Below are positions 13,371-23,412 of a stretch of 64,000 nucleotides of DNA, in pieces. The stretch is from Crocodylus rhombifer. Taxonomy: Eukaryota > Chordata > Crocodylia > Crocodylidae. The notes under the pieces were generated by a model, which worked only from the letters and a program-made list of their open reading frames with translations, did not search any database and was not told the DNA's origin. The stretch is taken from assembly GCA_038503035.1 (NCBI GenBank), contig JAVSML010000964.1, positions 124,001 to 188,000 of the forward strand, read 5' to 3'. A program made the translations under genes and the position numbers. Position 1 is the first letter of the stretch; every line of letters starts with the position of its first letter.

Positions 13371-13516
13371 CCAGCGGTCCCCAAACAATGACAGATCGTG
13401 CACTACCAATTTAAAATTATACAACCTTAAGTACCACCAGCAAATTGTTGTCATATAAAGCAATTACATTGTACCACTGACAGGTTGTCTGTATACCACA
13501 GATTGGGAACCGCTGG
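13371..13516. mobile_element. Short hAT-type MITE
   Basis: The ends CCAGCGGTCCCCAAACA and GATTGGGAACCGCTGG are inverted repeats of the CAG-GGTTCCCAA type common in vertebrate hAT MITEs. The flanking octamers AAAACTGT (13363-13370) and TAATCAGT (13517-13524) match at 5 of 8 positions, compatible with a decayed 8-bp target duplication. The 146-bp element encodes no protein. Confidence 0.7.
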
Positions 13517-13524
13517 TAATCAGT

Positions 13525-14975
13525 ATTTGATCTTACTCAGCACCTAAGGCATTTAGGAACCTAAAATTATGTCTGCACATCAGAGAATACTGTTGCCAGA
13601 GGCATAGAAAGCTCATTGAGTGCCTTGGGAGAGGCTCAGGGGTATGCCAACTACTGCAGACTGGGGGTGGGCGTTGGGAAGGCCTGGGTGAGCGGAAAGA
13701 AAATCTTACCTTCCAAGGTTGCCACCGTAGCAGCATCAGCTTTGCTTCAGTGGCAGCAGCCCCACAGCCAGGTTTCTTGGGAGCTAACCCATTCACATCG
13801 GGGTCATTCTCCTCTTCCCACCATCCCTGTGATGAATACAAATTAGGCAAAGGGCTGTGCCTGCTCTGGCAAAGGCCTTCCAGGGGAGGCAGGCAGAGCA
13901 CCGCTCTTTTCTTCCCACTCAGACCCCTGCCACCCTGTGTGGTGTTGACCTGCCCTTGCTGTGGCAAAGCTCGTGAGCACTTGGGAGTGCATGTACACTT
14001 GGGGCGGGTGCCTCACTTGCCCTGCCCTAGTTACACTACTGACTGTTGCTTTAACTAGTGCCACAGCAGCCAGGCTCATGTGAAGACAACCACCAGCAGG
14101 AGGTTTTCAGCCACCAGTGACATCGGCTTCCTTGAAGAACAAGATTTCAGCTGGCAGAGTCACCTTCCATCAGCAGAGCTGCATCCACACCGGGGGTTTT
14201 GCCTGCAAAACTATGTCAGCTATAGTTGTGATTTTTCATGACCTCAGGCCACCTCGTTCTGCTGGCAGGGGTTTGTAACCTAGACAAAGACCTATTTTCA
14301 AAAGCACTGTTGGAAATTCAGCCCTAGGCCTCAGCACTAGTAATTGCTGAAGGAATGCTCAGGTTAAGTCATGTGTGAGAAAATTACTTCCTCGCTTTCT
14401 AGTTCATTGGATGCTTCCCTGTCTTACGCTCACAGAGAAGTAACTAGCAGGGACTAGTCCCTCTATAATTATAACCTGCCCTTTTGATCTCACCTCTCGC
14501 CAAACACTTCTAATTATTTCAGAGCTTTTCCATGCCTCAAGCCATTAATGTTTATCCTTAAAAACTTTCTATTCTACTTTAATTTTTGAGAGAGTAGCCA
14601 GAACTGGGGGATCAGCACTGACACATGGCTTGCTAATGCTGGTGATGGGGGCTTCTTGAGTGTTGCACCTTTTAAAACTCCCAAGCAGTCTTTATTATGA
14701 AGGGGAGCCTAATAGTTTAGGGGCATCACCTCTGAGGTGTGTTGTGGAGAAAGTTACAGAAGACATGATGCTAGAAGTGCATCAGACACCCAAGAGGTAC
14801 AGAGTACAAGGAATCTCGAAGAAACATTATGATGTGTACATTATCTAGTCCCTAATACAATGGCTGATAATATTTTCTACATTAGACAATCACTGCTAAA
14901 AAACAGAGGTAACCCCAGTAGCAGGGACCATAACTCTAGCCTCCCGCTTCCCAGAAGAGTGCCATAGCCATTTAG
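13525..14975. other. Non-coding DNA, moderately GC-rich 13.6-14.3 kb
   Basis: The 13600-14300 interval is GC-richer than its surroundings and carries several overlapping frames of 76-144 codons on both strands. None shows a domain or codon pattern, so they are probably composition artefacts in a degraded repeat. No termini were found. Confidence 0.35.
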
Positions 14976-14984
14976 TCAGAGTTA

Positions 14985-15121
14985 AATTCCCTCTTTGCTC
15001 TCCTTCCAGACCCAGGGGTCTTCCCATCTGCACCTCCCAGGTGGAAGCCCTCAACCAGCCTAGCCTATAGCCTGGTAGTTAGGACATTCTCCTGGGAGGT
15101 GCAGATTTGAAACCCCTGGGT
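14985..15121. mobile_element. Two tRNA-derived SINE heads in inverted orientation
   Basis: On the plus strand about 15062-15121 reads as a tRNA-type SINE head: an A-box-like TAGCCTGGTAGTTAGG, CTCCTGGGAGGTG, then a B-box-like region ending TTTGAAACCCCTGGG. The preceding 14985-15062, read on the minus strand, has the same order: CTGGTTGAGGGCTT, CACCTGGGAGGTGCAG, GACCCCTGGGTC. The two heads abut at TAGCCTATAGCC. These are degenerate promoters of SINEs, not tRNA genes, since no full cloverleaf is possible. The plus copy stops where the LTR-like element begins. Confidence 0.55.
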
Positions 15122-15369
15122 GTGTTGTTACCAGATTTGCCCGCTACTTTGGGGTGTGCTCATTTATTAGGGCTAGGGTCTTGGTAATTCTATCAATGTG
15201 CTGCTTGTGTTACTTGTGTTTCTATTATGGAGCTGTATCTCTCCCTTCTGCAAGCCCTCACCCCCAGTGGAGCTATATTGCAGGACTCAGTTCAGTGGGG
15301 CTGGGTTCCTCCAGTCCCCAAATCAGTCATACACACAAACACACACAGATTAATGTGACATACCTGACT

Positions 15370-15612
15370 TGGCCGGGTTGATCAGCATGGACAGGCTGAC
15401 ACCCTCATATGCCAAGAATCAGTTCATCAGAGCAGCAATAACCACAGTCAGACACAAGCACACAGTTAAACAGAATACCTCTGAATCCGGCTGGGTGTCC
15501 AGATGACACCCTCATGGGCCAGCATTCAGTTCATTAGGGCACGTCTGAGCCAAACTGGGTCAATCAGCCTGTATGAGCTGATCCCCTTATGTGTTCCGAA
15601 CTCAGCACGTCC
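15370..15612. repeat. Three imperfect tandem units inside the LTR-like element
   Basis: Three diverged units share the order TGATCAGCATG/CTGACACCCTCAT/CAGTTCATCAG. They start near 15375, 15488 and 15558. The second unit has GATGACACCCTCATGGGCC and CAGTTCATTAGG, and the third GAGCTGATCCCCTTATG. They look like an internal duplication in the downstream part of the LTR. Confidence 0.45.
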
Positions 15613-15929
15613 CAATCTTTTAGTCTCTTGATGAGCAGACCCCAGAGTATTTCTGGGCTACACAGGGATCTTTAGCTTAGGTAAAAGGGGCGTTGCTGCA
15701 GAGCAAGTGGGGAAAGAGAAGTAAAGAAGGCAAAATATACCCAGTTACCACCAGTTCGACTATAAAAGTTATTTATTGCTAAGTAGATGAAATATATATT
15801 GACACTAGCAGTGATAGACATGCAAAGGAAAAACAAACACAAACAGTCACAGTGTACCCTGGTTTCACTAAGTATTTGGGGAAACTTAGCTCAAGCTTAA
15901 CTAATACAGTTCAAGTTCAGAAATCTATG

Positions 15930-15962
15930 CTTAGAGAGAGAGAAGAGAAAAGAGAGAGAGCT
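15930..15962. repeat. GA-rich simple repeat
   Basis: A run dominated by AG dinucleotides interrupted by AAAAG, inside the LTR-like element. Confidence 0.8.
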
Positions 15963-16694
15963 GGGATCTCACCAGTCCAAGGCACTCGGGTTGCACAGCT
16001 GACAGGTCAAAGTTCTCAGCATGATCCTTGAAGGGAGACGATCTGCCTCCTGCAGCCTCTCCAGAAGAAAGCGAGTGGTGTCAGCACACACACTGCTGCT
16101 TCTTTTACAGATTTTTATACCCTCAGTTCAGTTTCTTTCAAGCATTCTCAATAGTGTAAATCAAATTGTCTTTTCTATTGACAAGGGGTTATCTGGGTGG
16201 AACATCTCAGGAACTTGATTGATACTTAGGAAACATCTACTTGGAGCCAGCTTGACATTCCTATGGATAGCAGATATACTTGATGGGATATCTCCTGGTG
16301 TCTTCAGAAACAATAGATTGCAGCATCAGGGTTTTGGGATTTTTACTTGCTGTGAACAAGCCTCAGCTTAGCATGACTTTTCCAGATCTTATTATAGTCT
16401 TTTAACAGACTTAAGGCAATTATTGGAGTGTTCATAACCTGTTGTGGAGAGGACTTCCACCAGTCGTCTCGGGAAAAGTATGACAACACTTGTGGTCAGG
16501 GCTCCAACGGGCTGGACGCTGTGATGAACCCTGTACCATTGTTCAAATGTTGCCCATACCCCCTCTGACTCGGTCTATTGCCTCAGCATTCCCTAACCTG
16601 GCAACCGAGTTGTAGCCAATTAAGTTTACATAGGCCTCCCATAGTGGGACCGGGGAATGTACGGCCCGAGATGCCTAGTAAACTTACTTTTGCT

Positions 16695-16720
16695 TGGGGG
16701 GGGGGGGCGGGGGGGAAGGA
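16695..16720 (+). repeat. Poly-G tract
   Basis: About twenty near-uninterrupted Gs with one C, followed by AAGGAAAA. It could fold as a G-quadruplex on the plus strand. It may mark a repeat boundary. Confidence 0.8.
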
Positions 16721-17094
16721 AAAGTCCTTTGTAAATCCAGATTAGAACTGGTCTGATAAATGCTGAGCTGCGTGTGGGGGTTGATTAGCATTTGGAGCAC
16801 AGCTTCCCATCATGCAGTGCTCCCCTGCTTCGCTGATCCCAGAATTCACTGCAGTCTCTGCTTCAGGTTTTCTGTTCTCCATCTCTCATGTAAATGAATG
16901 GTCATCTGTTCCCATCTCAGATGCAAATGAGACCTAAGGCACTTGTTGCACTTTTGTCACCCTTATCTGGAGGGTTTTAGGTGTGTCTCTCACTGCATCT
17001 TAATCAGTTCCTGTTTAGGTGAGGTGGGGGCGATTCTTTGTGAGTCAGACAGTCTGTGTCCTGTGTCAGAGTTCCCCAAAAACATGGAGCGGAC

Positions 17095-17345
17095 AGGTAA
17101 CAGTGTCTACACATGCATATTAATGCGTGTGAATAAACTCTGTAGCTTATCGCTCTGGAGTTTATTGCTCCCAGGTGCACATCTTCTCATGTACCCAGAA
17201 GCACAGCATGCTGAGCTGGGTTGGAGCAGCACTGGCTGGCAGGGGACCCAGGGGGTCAGCCTGCCCACCTGGGACTGCTCTCCCTGGCTTAATGTGTTGC
17301 AGACAGGCTGACTGGGGCACAAGGGTATTTCAGTATGGGGTTAGA
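17095..17345. mobile_element. MITE B piece left of the CR1
   Basis: GTGTCTACACATGC near 17103, CTCTGGAGTTTATTGCTCC, then GTTGGAGCAGC, GTCAGCCTGCC and AATGTGTTGCAGACAGG. The same ordered motifs occur at 25.88-26.2 kb, so this is a dispersed repeat. It stops where the CR1 3' end begins, and related sequence resumes on the far side of the CR1. Confidence 0.5.
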
Positions 17346-17433
17346 GTCATAGATTCATAGATGCTAGGGTCGGAAGGGACCTCAACAGATCATTGAGTCT
17401 GACTCCTTGCCTAGGCAGGAAAGAGTGCTGGGG

Positions 17434-18180
17434 TCAGATGACCCCAGCCAGATGCCTATCCAGCCTTCTCTTAAAGACCCCCAAGATAGGGGACAGCACC
17501 ACCTCCCTTGGAAGCCCATTCCAAATTTTGCCCACCCTTACTGTGAAGTTTTTCCTGATATCTAGCCTAAATCTGCTCTCTGTCAGTTTGTGACCATTGT
17601 TCCTTGTTACCACAAGAGGTGCCGTGGTGAACAGAGCATCTCTGATTCCTTGCTGTGTCCCCCTAATGAATTTGTAGGTGGCCACAAGAGCACCTCTGAG
17701 CCTTCTCTTGTGCAGGCTGAAGAGGTCCAGGTCCCTCAGTCTCTCCTCATAAGGCTTATCCTGTAAACCCCTAACCATAAGAGTGGCCCTCCTCTGGACA
17801 CCCTCAAGTCTATCAATATCCTTCTTGAAGTACGGCACCCAGAACTGGATGCAGTACTCGGAGTGTGGTCTGACCAATATCGCATAGAAGGGAAGTATCA
17901 CCTCCCTGGATCTGTTTGTCATGCATCTGCTGATGCATGATGAAGCATAGCTAACCTTGCTGATGATTCCTTCACGCTGACGACTCATGTTCAATTTGAA
18001 GTCCACTCTGACTCCAAGATCCCTTTCTGATTCTGTCCTGCTGAGAGGGTCACTTCCCAGCCAGTAGGTGTGCTGGATATTTTTGCACCCTAGTTGCAGC
18101 ACTCTGCACTTGTCCTTGTTGTACTGCATCCTACTGTGTACTGCCAATTTTCTAACCTGTCCAGGTCTGCCTGCAATCAT
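17434..18180 (-). pseudogene. CR1 ORF2, post-RT C-terminal region
   Basis: A 248-codon open segment downstream of the RT core. It carries the CR1 hallmarks KCRVLQLGCKN, ERDLGV, RPHSEYCIQFWVPYF, LEGVQRRAT, VTRNNGHKL and a final VGKIWNGLPREVV block. These belong to the RT thumb and C-terminal part that follows the polymerase core in CR1 ORF2. It overlaps the RT segment by 4 bp in a different frame, so one frameshift separates them. The start codon is incidental. Confidence 0.9.
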
Positions 18181-19028
18181 TCCCTACCCTCCAGAGTGTG
18201 CACTTCATCCCACAATTTAGTATCATCTGCAAACACGGACAGAGTACACTTCACACCCACATCCAAGTCACTGATGAAGATATTGAAGAGTACAGGTCCA
18301 AGGACTGAACCCTGCAGGACCCCACTACCCACATCCTTCCAGGTTGACACCAACCCCTCTACTACCACTCTCTGGGTGTGACCGCTAAGCCAATTTACCA
18401 ACCACCAGACGGTGTAAACATCGATGTCACAGCCTCTTAATTTATTTATGAGAATGGGATGAGATACTGTATCGAAGGCCTTGCTAAAGTCCAAGGAAAT
18501 GACATCCACCTCTACTGCTGCATCTAAGCATTTTGTGACCCTGTCATAAAATGAATCCAGATTGGTCGGGCATGATCTACCTGCTATGAATCCATGCTGG
18601 TTTCCTTGCTGCATTATTTTTCCTTCTGGACTCCCACATATATGATCCTTAGTAATCTTTTCAAAAACCTTTCCAAGGATGGAGGTGAGACTGACTGGCC
18701 TATAACTACTCGGATCCTCCTTTTGCCCGTTCTTGAAAATAGGGACCACACTGACCCTTTTCCAGTCTTCTGGGACCTCACCTGAGTGCCACGAGTGCTC
18801 AAACAGCTGTGTCAATGGTTCTGCTATGACACTGGCCAATTCCTTCGGTACCCTTGAATGCAGCTCATCTGGGCCTGCTGACTTGAACACATCCAGTCCA
18901 TCCAAGTGACTCTGCACCAAATCAGCATTGACAGTTGGTGGGCTGGTGTCCCTCTGATGCCCATGTAAGAACCCATTAGGAGACTTATCTTGAGCCCTGT
19001 TCAGGAACACAGAGGCAAAAAAACTCAT
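18177..19028 (-). pseudogene. CR1 ORF2, reverse transcriptase core
   Basis: A 283-codon open segment encoding non-LTR RT motifs in order: [19 protein letters not shown] (motif 1), the [12 protein letters not shown] block with the first catalytic Asp, [20 protein letters not shown], and [10 protein letters not shown] with the FADD catalytic pair at 18222-18233. All three catalytic aspartates are present in this piece. It needs a frameshift to join the upstream (18985-19227) and downstream segments, so the protein is not made intact. Confidence 0.92.
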
Positions 19029-19227
19029 TGAATAGCTCAGCCTTGTGCCCCTTGTCTGTCACTAATTGCTCCATCTTGTTCAGTGGGGGTCCTATGCTGC
19101 CCTGTGCCTTCCTTTTACTCCCCACATACCTAAAACAAGACATTTTGTTGTCTTTAATTTGTGTTGCCAGCCTCAGCTCTGTAGTTGCTTTGGCTTTTCT
19201 AACTGCCTCCCTGAAAGTGCAGGCCAA
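18985..19227 (-). pseudogene. CR1 ORF2, linker between endonuclease and RT
   Basis: An 80-codon segment with CFRYVGSKRKAQGSIGPPLN and [14 protein letters not shown], the conserved CR1 linker just upstream of the RT domain. The 44-bp overlap with the RT segment in another frame shows a frameshift. Further linker sequence without a long frame continues to about 19418. Confidence 0.85.
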
Positions 19228-19418
19228 GTAGGTATACTCCTCCTTGGTAGCTTCCCCCTGCTTCCACTGCCTATATGCCTTCTTTTTTGCCCCTAGGCTC
19301 CCCTGGATTTCCCTGTTTAGCTAAGGGACTTTTTTGGCTCCTTTCCCCTTTTTCCTTCTACTGGGATAGTCTCCCTCTGTGCCCAAAGGATCACTTCCTC
19401 TAGAAATGACCACCCTTC

Positions 19419-19703
19419 CTAGACTCCCATCTCGCCAATACTCTTATCCTGCAGTGCATCATGGACTAGACTCCTAAGCACAATGAGGTCAGCCTTCCTA
19501 AATTCAAGCACTTCCACCTTACTAGTTATCTTACCCACCCTAGACCGTATGCTGAATCTGGTTGATTGATGGTCACTGTCTACAAGGTGACCATGAATCT
19601 GCAGCTCCCCTACCAGGTCCTCCCCTGTAGCCAACACCAAGTCTGGTAAGGCATTCCCCCTAGTGGGACTGTGTACCTCCTGTGTTAGGTGAAGGTCCTG
19701 CAT
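19419..19703 (-). pseudogene. CR1 ORF2, C-terminal part of the APE-like endonuclease
   Basis: A 94-codon segment with LPDLVLATGEDLVGELQIHG and VDSDHQSTRFS. The SDH triad (19569-19577) is the conserved catalytic motif near the end of the CR1 endonuclease. The N-terminal half of the domain is absent because the element is 5'-truncated about here. Confidence 0.85.
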
Positions 19704-19715
19704 GCAGGTTAAAAA

Positions 19716-19860
19716 CCTACATGAACAGTTGAATTAACCAGTAGGCAGCCCCCACACTGAAGCACTCTCATGCACCAGCCAGTTGGGGCAGTGTCTACAT
19801 ATGCACTGCTGCAGAGTTTTTTACTCCACAGCAGGATAGTACTTGTATTTAAACACCCAA
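19716..19860. mobile_element. MITE B-related piece right of the CR1
   Basis: GTAGGCAGCCCCCACACTGA, CACCAGCCAGTTGGG, GTGTCTACATATGCA and GAGTTTTTTACTCCACAGCA. These share ordered motifs with 25560-25690 and 25.95-26.03 kb. It faces the 17095-17345 piece across the CR1, so the two may be halves of one interrupted element. Confidence 0.5.
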
Positions 19861-20980
19861 TTCCATTGATTTGGATTGCCTTAAGGAGCCAAGACACCTA
19901 TTCTTTTGTCTTGTAGTGCCTCAGTGGAAGCATTTATGAGAAGGATTTGAATTTGGCCCATAGTATAATTTTAGTCAAGGATTGTGATGGTTTGATTCAG
20001 ATCCTCAATTCAAGTCAACAAAGTTCAACTCAACTACTGGAAGATCAGTGAATGGCATTTTTAAGAGATTAAATTGTATTATCCCAGTGTTCATTTTTCT
20101 CAGGGTAAGTCTTTTTTCAGGTTAGTTTTTAGTTTTTTTCTGTTGCTGTTCTGTTACTTCAAACAATGAGCTGCTTTTTCAAAGTCTTTCCCCACACTCT
20201 CTATAACTCAGTTTTTTAAATTATAACATTTTTGATTTTGAAAGCACATTAATAGCTTAGATATCTTCAAGGTTTATATTGCTTTTGCTGCTTGCAACTA
20301 TTCTGATATTTCCTATACGGCTATTTTAGAAAATCAGGTTTATTGTTTAAAGTTGTGTTTTCTTTCCACTCCTCATTATTATTAATTGTATTACTTTAGT
20401 TAAAGGGCAATATAATTGTTTAATACATGGAGAAGTATCACACTAACCTGTGCCAGAAAAATACACCTTCTGACCCATTTGCTCAGAACTAAAGGTATTA
20501 GGGGGTATAGTTTAATACAGTTAAGGTGAGGAAAAAGTGCTGTGTGACCTTATAATCAGAGGAGCTAAGTTTTCAGAAGTATTGTAAAGAAAGGTAGAAG
20601 GGAGCTTGCCACATATTAATAATAGAGCTGTTCAAAGCCTATAGATCAGTGTTCCAAGTTTGGAGTGGGTGAAGGAGGCAAAGGAAACTGAAATGAAACT
20701 TAGGAGGAGCTGAGGGCAGAGGTGTAGGTAAGAGTAGAGTTACTGATTGCTTTGAGAGTAAGGAAATGTCTGAACGTGAGGCAGAAAAAAGTCAGTGGAA
20801 AGACTCAAGAAGGAAAGCACAGAAAAATGGGAAAGGAGCTGATGCTGGCAAAAGTATTTTTGGCTGGGAAAACGATGCCATAGGAACCAATGTGGGAGAC
20901 AGGTTGCAGTAATAATAATAGAGGTTGCAATAATAATAATAATAGTAATAAAAAAAATATTTTTCATAATTATATCATTA
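19861..20980. other. AT-rich non-coding DNA with an AAT repeat
   Basis: No exon or mobile element recognised. A short (AAT)n run with interruptions lies at 20910-20950. Confidence 0.45.
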
Positions 20981-20989
20981 CTACTACTT

Positions 20990-21245
20990 GTAGCATTCCT
21001 GCCTCTACATAGCTCTTAAATAGTGCTTTTCATTAGTAGTTCTCTATGCATTTTACTATGAGAGTCAAAAGGGCTGGAAAGGACAATTGTGGCTATTTTA
21101 CAGATGGAGAAACAGAGGCACAGAGAAATTATATGTTTAGCTCAAGGTTACAAAACAGGCCAGTGGCAGACCAAGGGAACAAAAGCAAACTCTCCTAAGT
21201 CCGAATCTGGTGTTATATCCACTAGACTGCCTAGCACACAAGTCA
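20990..21245 (-). mobile_element. MIR-family SINE, minus strand
   Basis: Read on the plus strand: TAGTGCTTTTCATTAGTAG, then TTTTACAGATGGAGAAACAG, AGGCACAGAGAAATTAT, CTCAAGGTTACAAAACAGGC, CAGTGGCAGACCAAGGGAAC and finally CCACTAGACTGCCTAGCAC. This is the reverse complement of a MIR-type SINE, from its 3' tail through the core to the tRNA-derived head. Confidence 0.8.
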
Positions 21246-22159
21246 TAAAATAACCAGAATGTGGCTAGTGCTTAGCTGTTGTGGTAATGCCCTTTTCCAA
21301 GCAGTATTCTGTCCCTATTTATCTAACACTGCTGCTGGTATCTGCATTCAGATATTGTTAAATGTCAGCCTTTAAAAATGAAATCACAGGACATGAAGGG
21401 GAGAAAAGTGAAAGAGGCAAGGCAAAGAGGACAAGGGTTTGAGAATGGATATGGGGTAGAAGATGGTTGAATAAGAACCATTCTTGTATGCAGGTGAAGA
21501 TGCAAGAGGGCCCGATAGATATTTTATTGGTATACAACTTCCATAGTACTCTATGGCATTTTTTACAACAGTGACAAGCCTTGTAGGGGGAACAGAGATG
21601 ATAAATTAGGCACTCAGAGATGAACCTGAGAAGTAGAATGCTAGAGGTCTGTTTAGAAACTTGAATTTCACCTACAAATAAGGGATCAATGGGTTAACTT
21701 GATGCATCTATATGATTTTCAGAGTAACTAAAAATGTAAAATTAATTCCTCCTTATAATTAAAATGCATTTAATATTTTTAGGAGCAGTTCCTAAAGTAG
21801 ATTTTCTTGCTCCTGTCCTCCATGCAATGGACAACTGTTTCTTAGTTAGCCAGAACTGGCATGAGAAAAACTGTCCATCTTGGGTACTTATTTGGTAGGG
21901 TAACCATATGTCCTGGATTGGCTAAGACAGTTCCAGATTTCAAGGCCACTTCCCGCTGGCCCTAAAATTGCCCTAAAACAGGTTAGCTTGATTACTGGAA
22001 TGACCATTAACACTAATTGTTACTTCACAGGTGATTGCCAACACCTGTGCAGTGAATAACAATGGGCCATTAACAGGCCATTGACTCCCTGCAGCTGGTG
22101 GCCACAGCAATAGTGTCCAGGATTTCACATTTGGTTCCTATAACCACAGCATTTCAATC

Positions 22160-22180
22160 TTTCATATATATATATATTTA
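22160..22180. repeat. (TA)n microsatellite
   Basis: A short uninterrupted AT dinucleotide run next to the MIR copy that follows. Confidence 0.8.
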
Positions 22181-22194
22181 GTCTGTGAAAGAGG

Positions 22195-22350
22195 GAACCA
22201 TTTTTATCCTTGTTTCCCAGATGGGTAACCACAGCACAGAGGGATGAAGTGACTTGTCTAAAGTCACTCACCAAGTGGGTGACAGAGCAGGATACTAAAT
22301 GCAGGGCTTCCAAGTTCTGAGCTAACACCAGAATGTTAAAAGTGATACAG
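22195..22350 (-). mobile_element. MIR-family SINE, minus strand, second copy
   Basis: The motifs TTTCCCAGATGGGTAACCAC, AGCACAGAGGGATGAAGTGA, CTTGTCTAAAGTCACTC, AAGTGGGTGACAGAGCAGG and GGCTTCCAAGTTCTGAG follow the reverse-complement order of the MIR core. It is shorter and more diverged than the copy at 21 kb. Confidence 0.7.
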
Positions 22351-22694
22351 AGAGATGATGTGAAGGGTTTGTCACCCACCAACCATGCCCCATGGTCACA
22401 AGGTTAATAAAATATCAAACTTCAATCCCAAAGGCTGAAACCACATTGTGTTCTGCTGCAGCACATGCAAGTGAAACTTCATGTAGGAACTACCCATGCT
22501 ACTAACCTAGATTAAATATAGAGATTATAGGCAGGATTTTTAGAAGTGCTCAGCAATAGTTTTATCTCTGATTCTAATAGTCAGTGTTAACACCCTGCTG
22601 ACTTCAGGGGAATGGGCCACAGATAAGCCCTTCTGAAATCCCACCTAATAACAAGAGAAGGTCAAATACAAAAGTGCTTTTTCTTTGTCTCTGA

Positions 22695-23030
22695 GGGCAT
22701 TTGTACATGTTTGTGCCGCAGCGCCGGGTGCTTTTGAAAGTGCCCAGGGTTGCATTGTGTGTAGTTGTATAAGTGGCAAAATGCACATCAGCACTGAGAA
22801 AATGGCAGTGGCACGCTTTGAACTAAAGCACATTGAAGGTGTTTTAGTTCAAGAGCACACCGCCGCCATGTTCTGCATGCCGACGTGCATTTCGCCGCTT
22901 ACACAATTGCATGTGGTGCAGTGCAGCACGTGTCAACTCACACGCAGAGCAGACTTAACTAATTGAGTCTGTCCTGACCTGCCAGATCTCAGGCATGTCA
23001 CAGCATAAAAAGGTATGTGTAGAAATGCCC
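22695..23030. mobile_element. Palindromic MITE A, copy 1
   Basis: The termini GGGCATTTGTACATG and TATGTGTAGAAATGCCC are inverted repeats. Further in, GGGTTGCATTGTGTGTAGTTG is mirrored by CACAATTGCATGTGG. The centre contains a perfect 10-bp inverted pair, TTGAACTAAA (22818-22827) and TTTAGTTCAA (22843-22852). No protein is encoded and no target duplication is clear. A second copy lies at 53190-53521. Confidence 0.7.
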
Positions 23031-23351
23031 AGAGTCCAGGACCCTTTTATCAGCTTGCTCATGTACCTTCAGGTGGGTAATGTTTTCTTAAGACATGGAG
23101 AAATGAGCTAATTACAGCAAGTTAAAAGAGAGCAGGAACTTTAGAAGCATCAGCTGGTCTTCAGTAGCAGTCTATCTGTGTACTTTTTGCTTGTGATAAG
23201 TGAAATCTAAACCTCAACAATGTATCCCTCAGTAAAAGAGTAAGGTTTAATTCAGTTTAGATTTCATTTACCATGAGGGCAGGAATATGCATACAGGTAG
23301 TTACTGCAGAACCACTAATGTGGTGTAAGTCTCTGCCTTGTTTTCACAACT

Positions 23352-23412
23352 CGTGTTTATTTTGGAGTCAACTATGACTCCAAGATCCCTCTCCGCTGCT
23401 GTGCTCCAGCAG
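23352..23412 (-). mobile_element. Tiny CR1 fragment
   Basis: On the minus strand this reads ERDLGVIVDSK, a CR1 ORF2 block also present at about 18000-18035 (as ERDLGVRVDFK). It is only about 60 bp and has no CR1 3' end attached, so it is an internal relic. Confidence 0.6.

Larger units (their letters stand above)
15123..16488 (-). mobile_element. Probable solo LTR of an endogenous retrovirus
   Basis: The interval has TG...CA ends: TGTTGT at 15123-15128 and ACAACA at 16483-16488. On the minus strand a TATA box (TATAAAAAT, 16111-16119) is followed by a transcribed-looking region and an AATAAA signal (15163-15168) about 40 bp from the inner end. This is the U3-TATA-R-AATAAA-U5 order of a retroviral LTR. 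A second AATAAA is at 15772-15777. No gag, pol or env remnant is attached, so it appears solitary. A 4-6 bp target duplication was not found at these ends, so the exact limits may be off. Confidence 0.5.
17346..19715 (-). mobile_element. 5'-truncated CR1 LINE, minus strand
   Basis: The 3' end at 17346 has the CR1 terminal motif (TCATAGATTCATAG and GGTCGGAAGGGACCTC when read on the plus strand). Moving up in coordinate, the minus strand encodes the ORF2 C-terminal region, reverse transcriptase, linker and the end of the APE-like endonuclease. The copy is about 2.4 kb, so the 5' UTR, ORF1 and most of the endonuclease are missing, as usual for CR1. Stops and at least two frameshifts inactivate it. 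It lies between MITE B sequence on either side, so it is the younger insertion. Confidence 0.92.

Noticed and set aside
13533..14079. Overlapping frames of 76-144 codons
   Set aside because: Composition-driven in a GC-rich patch; no family signature.
15375..15612. CRISPR-like array
   Set aside because: Three imperfect units of unequal spacing inside an LTR-like element of a vertebrate genome. Spacer-repeat structure is absent.
17346..19715. Intact autonomous CR1
   Set aside because: No ORF1, truncated endonuclease and at least two frameshifts.
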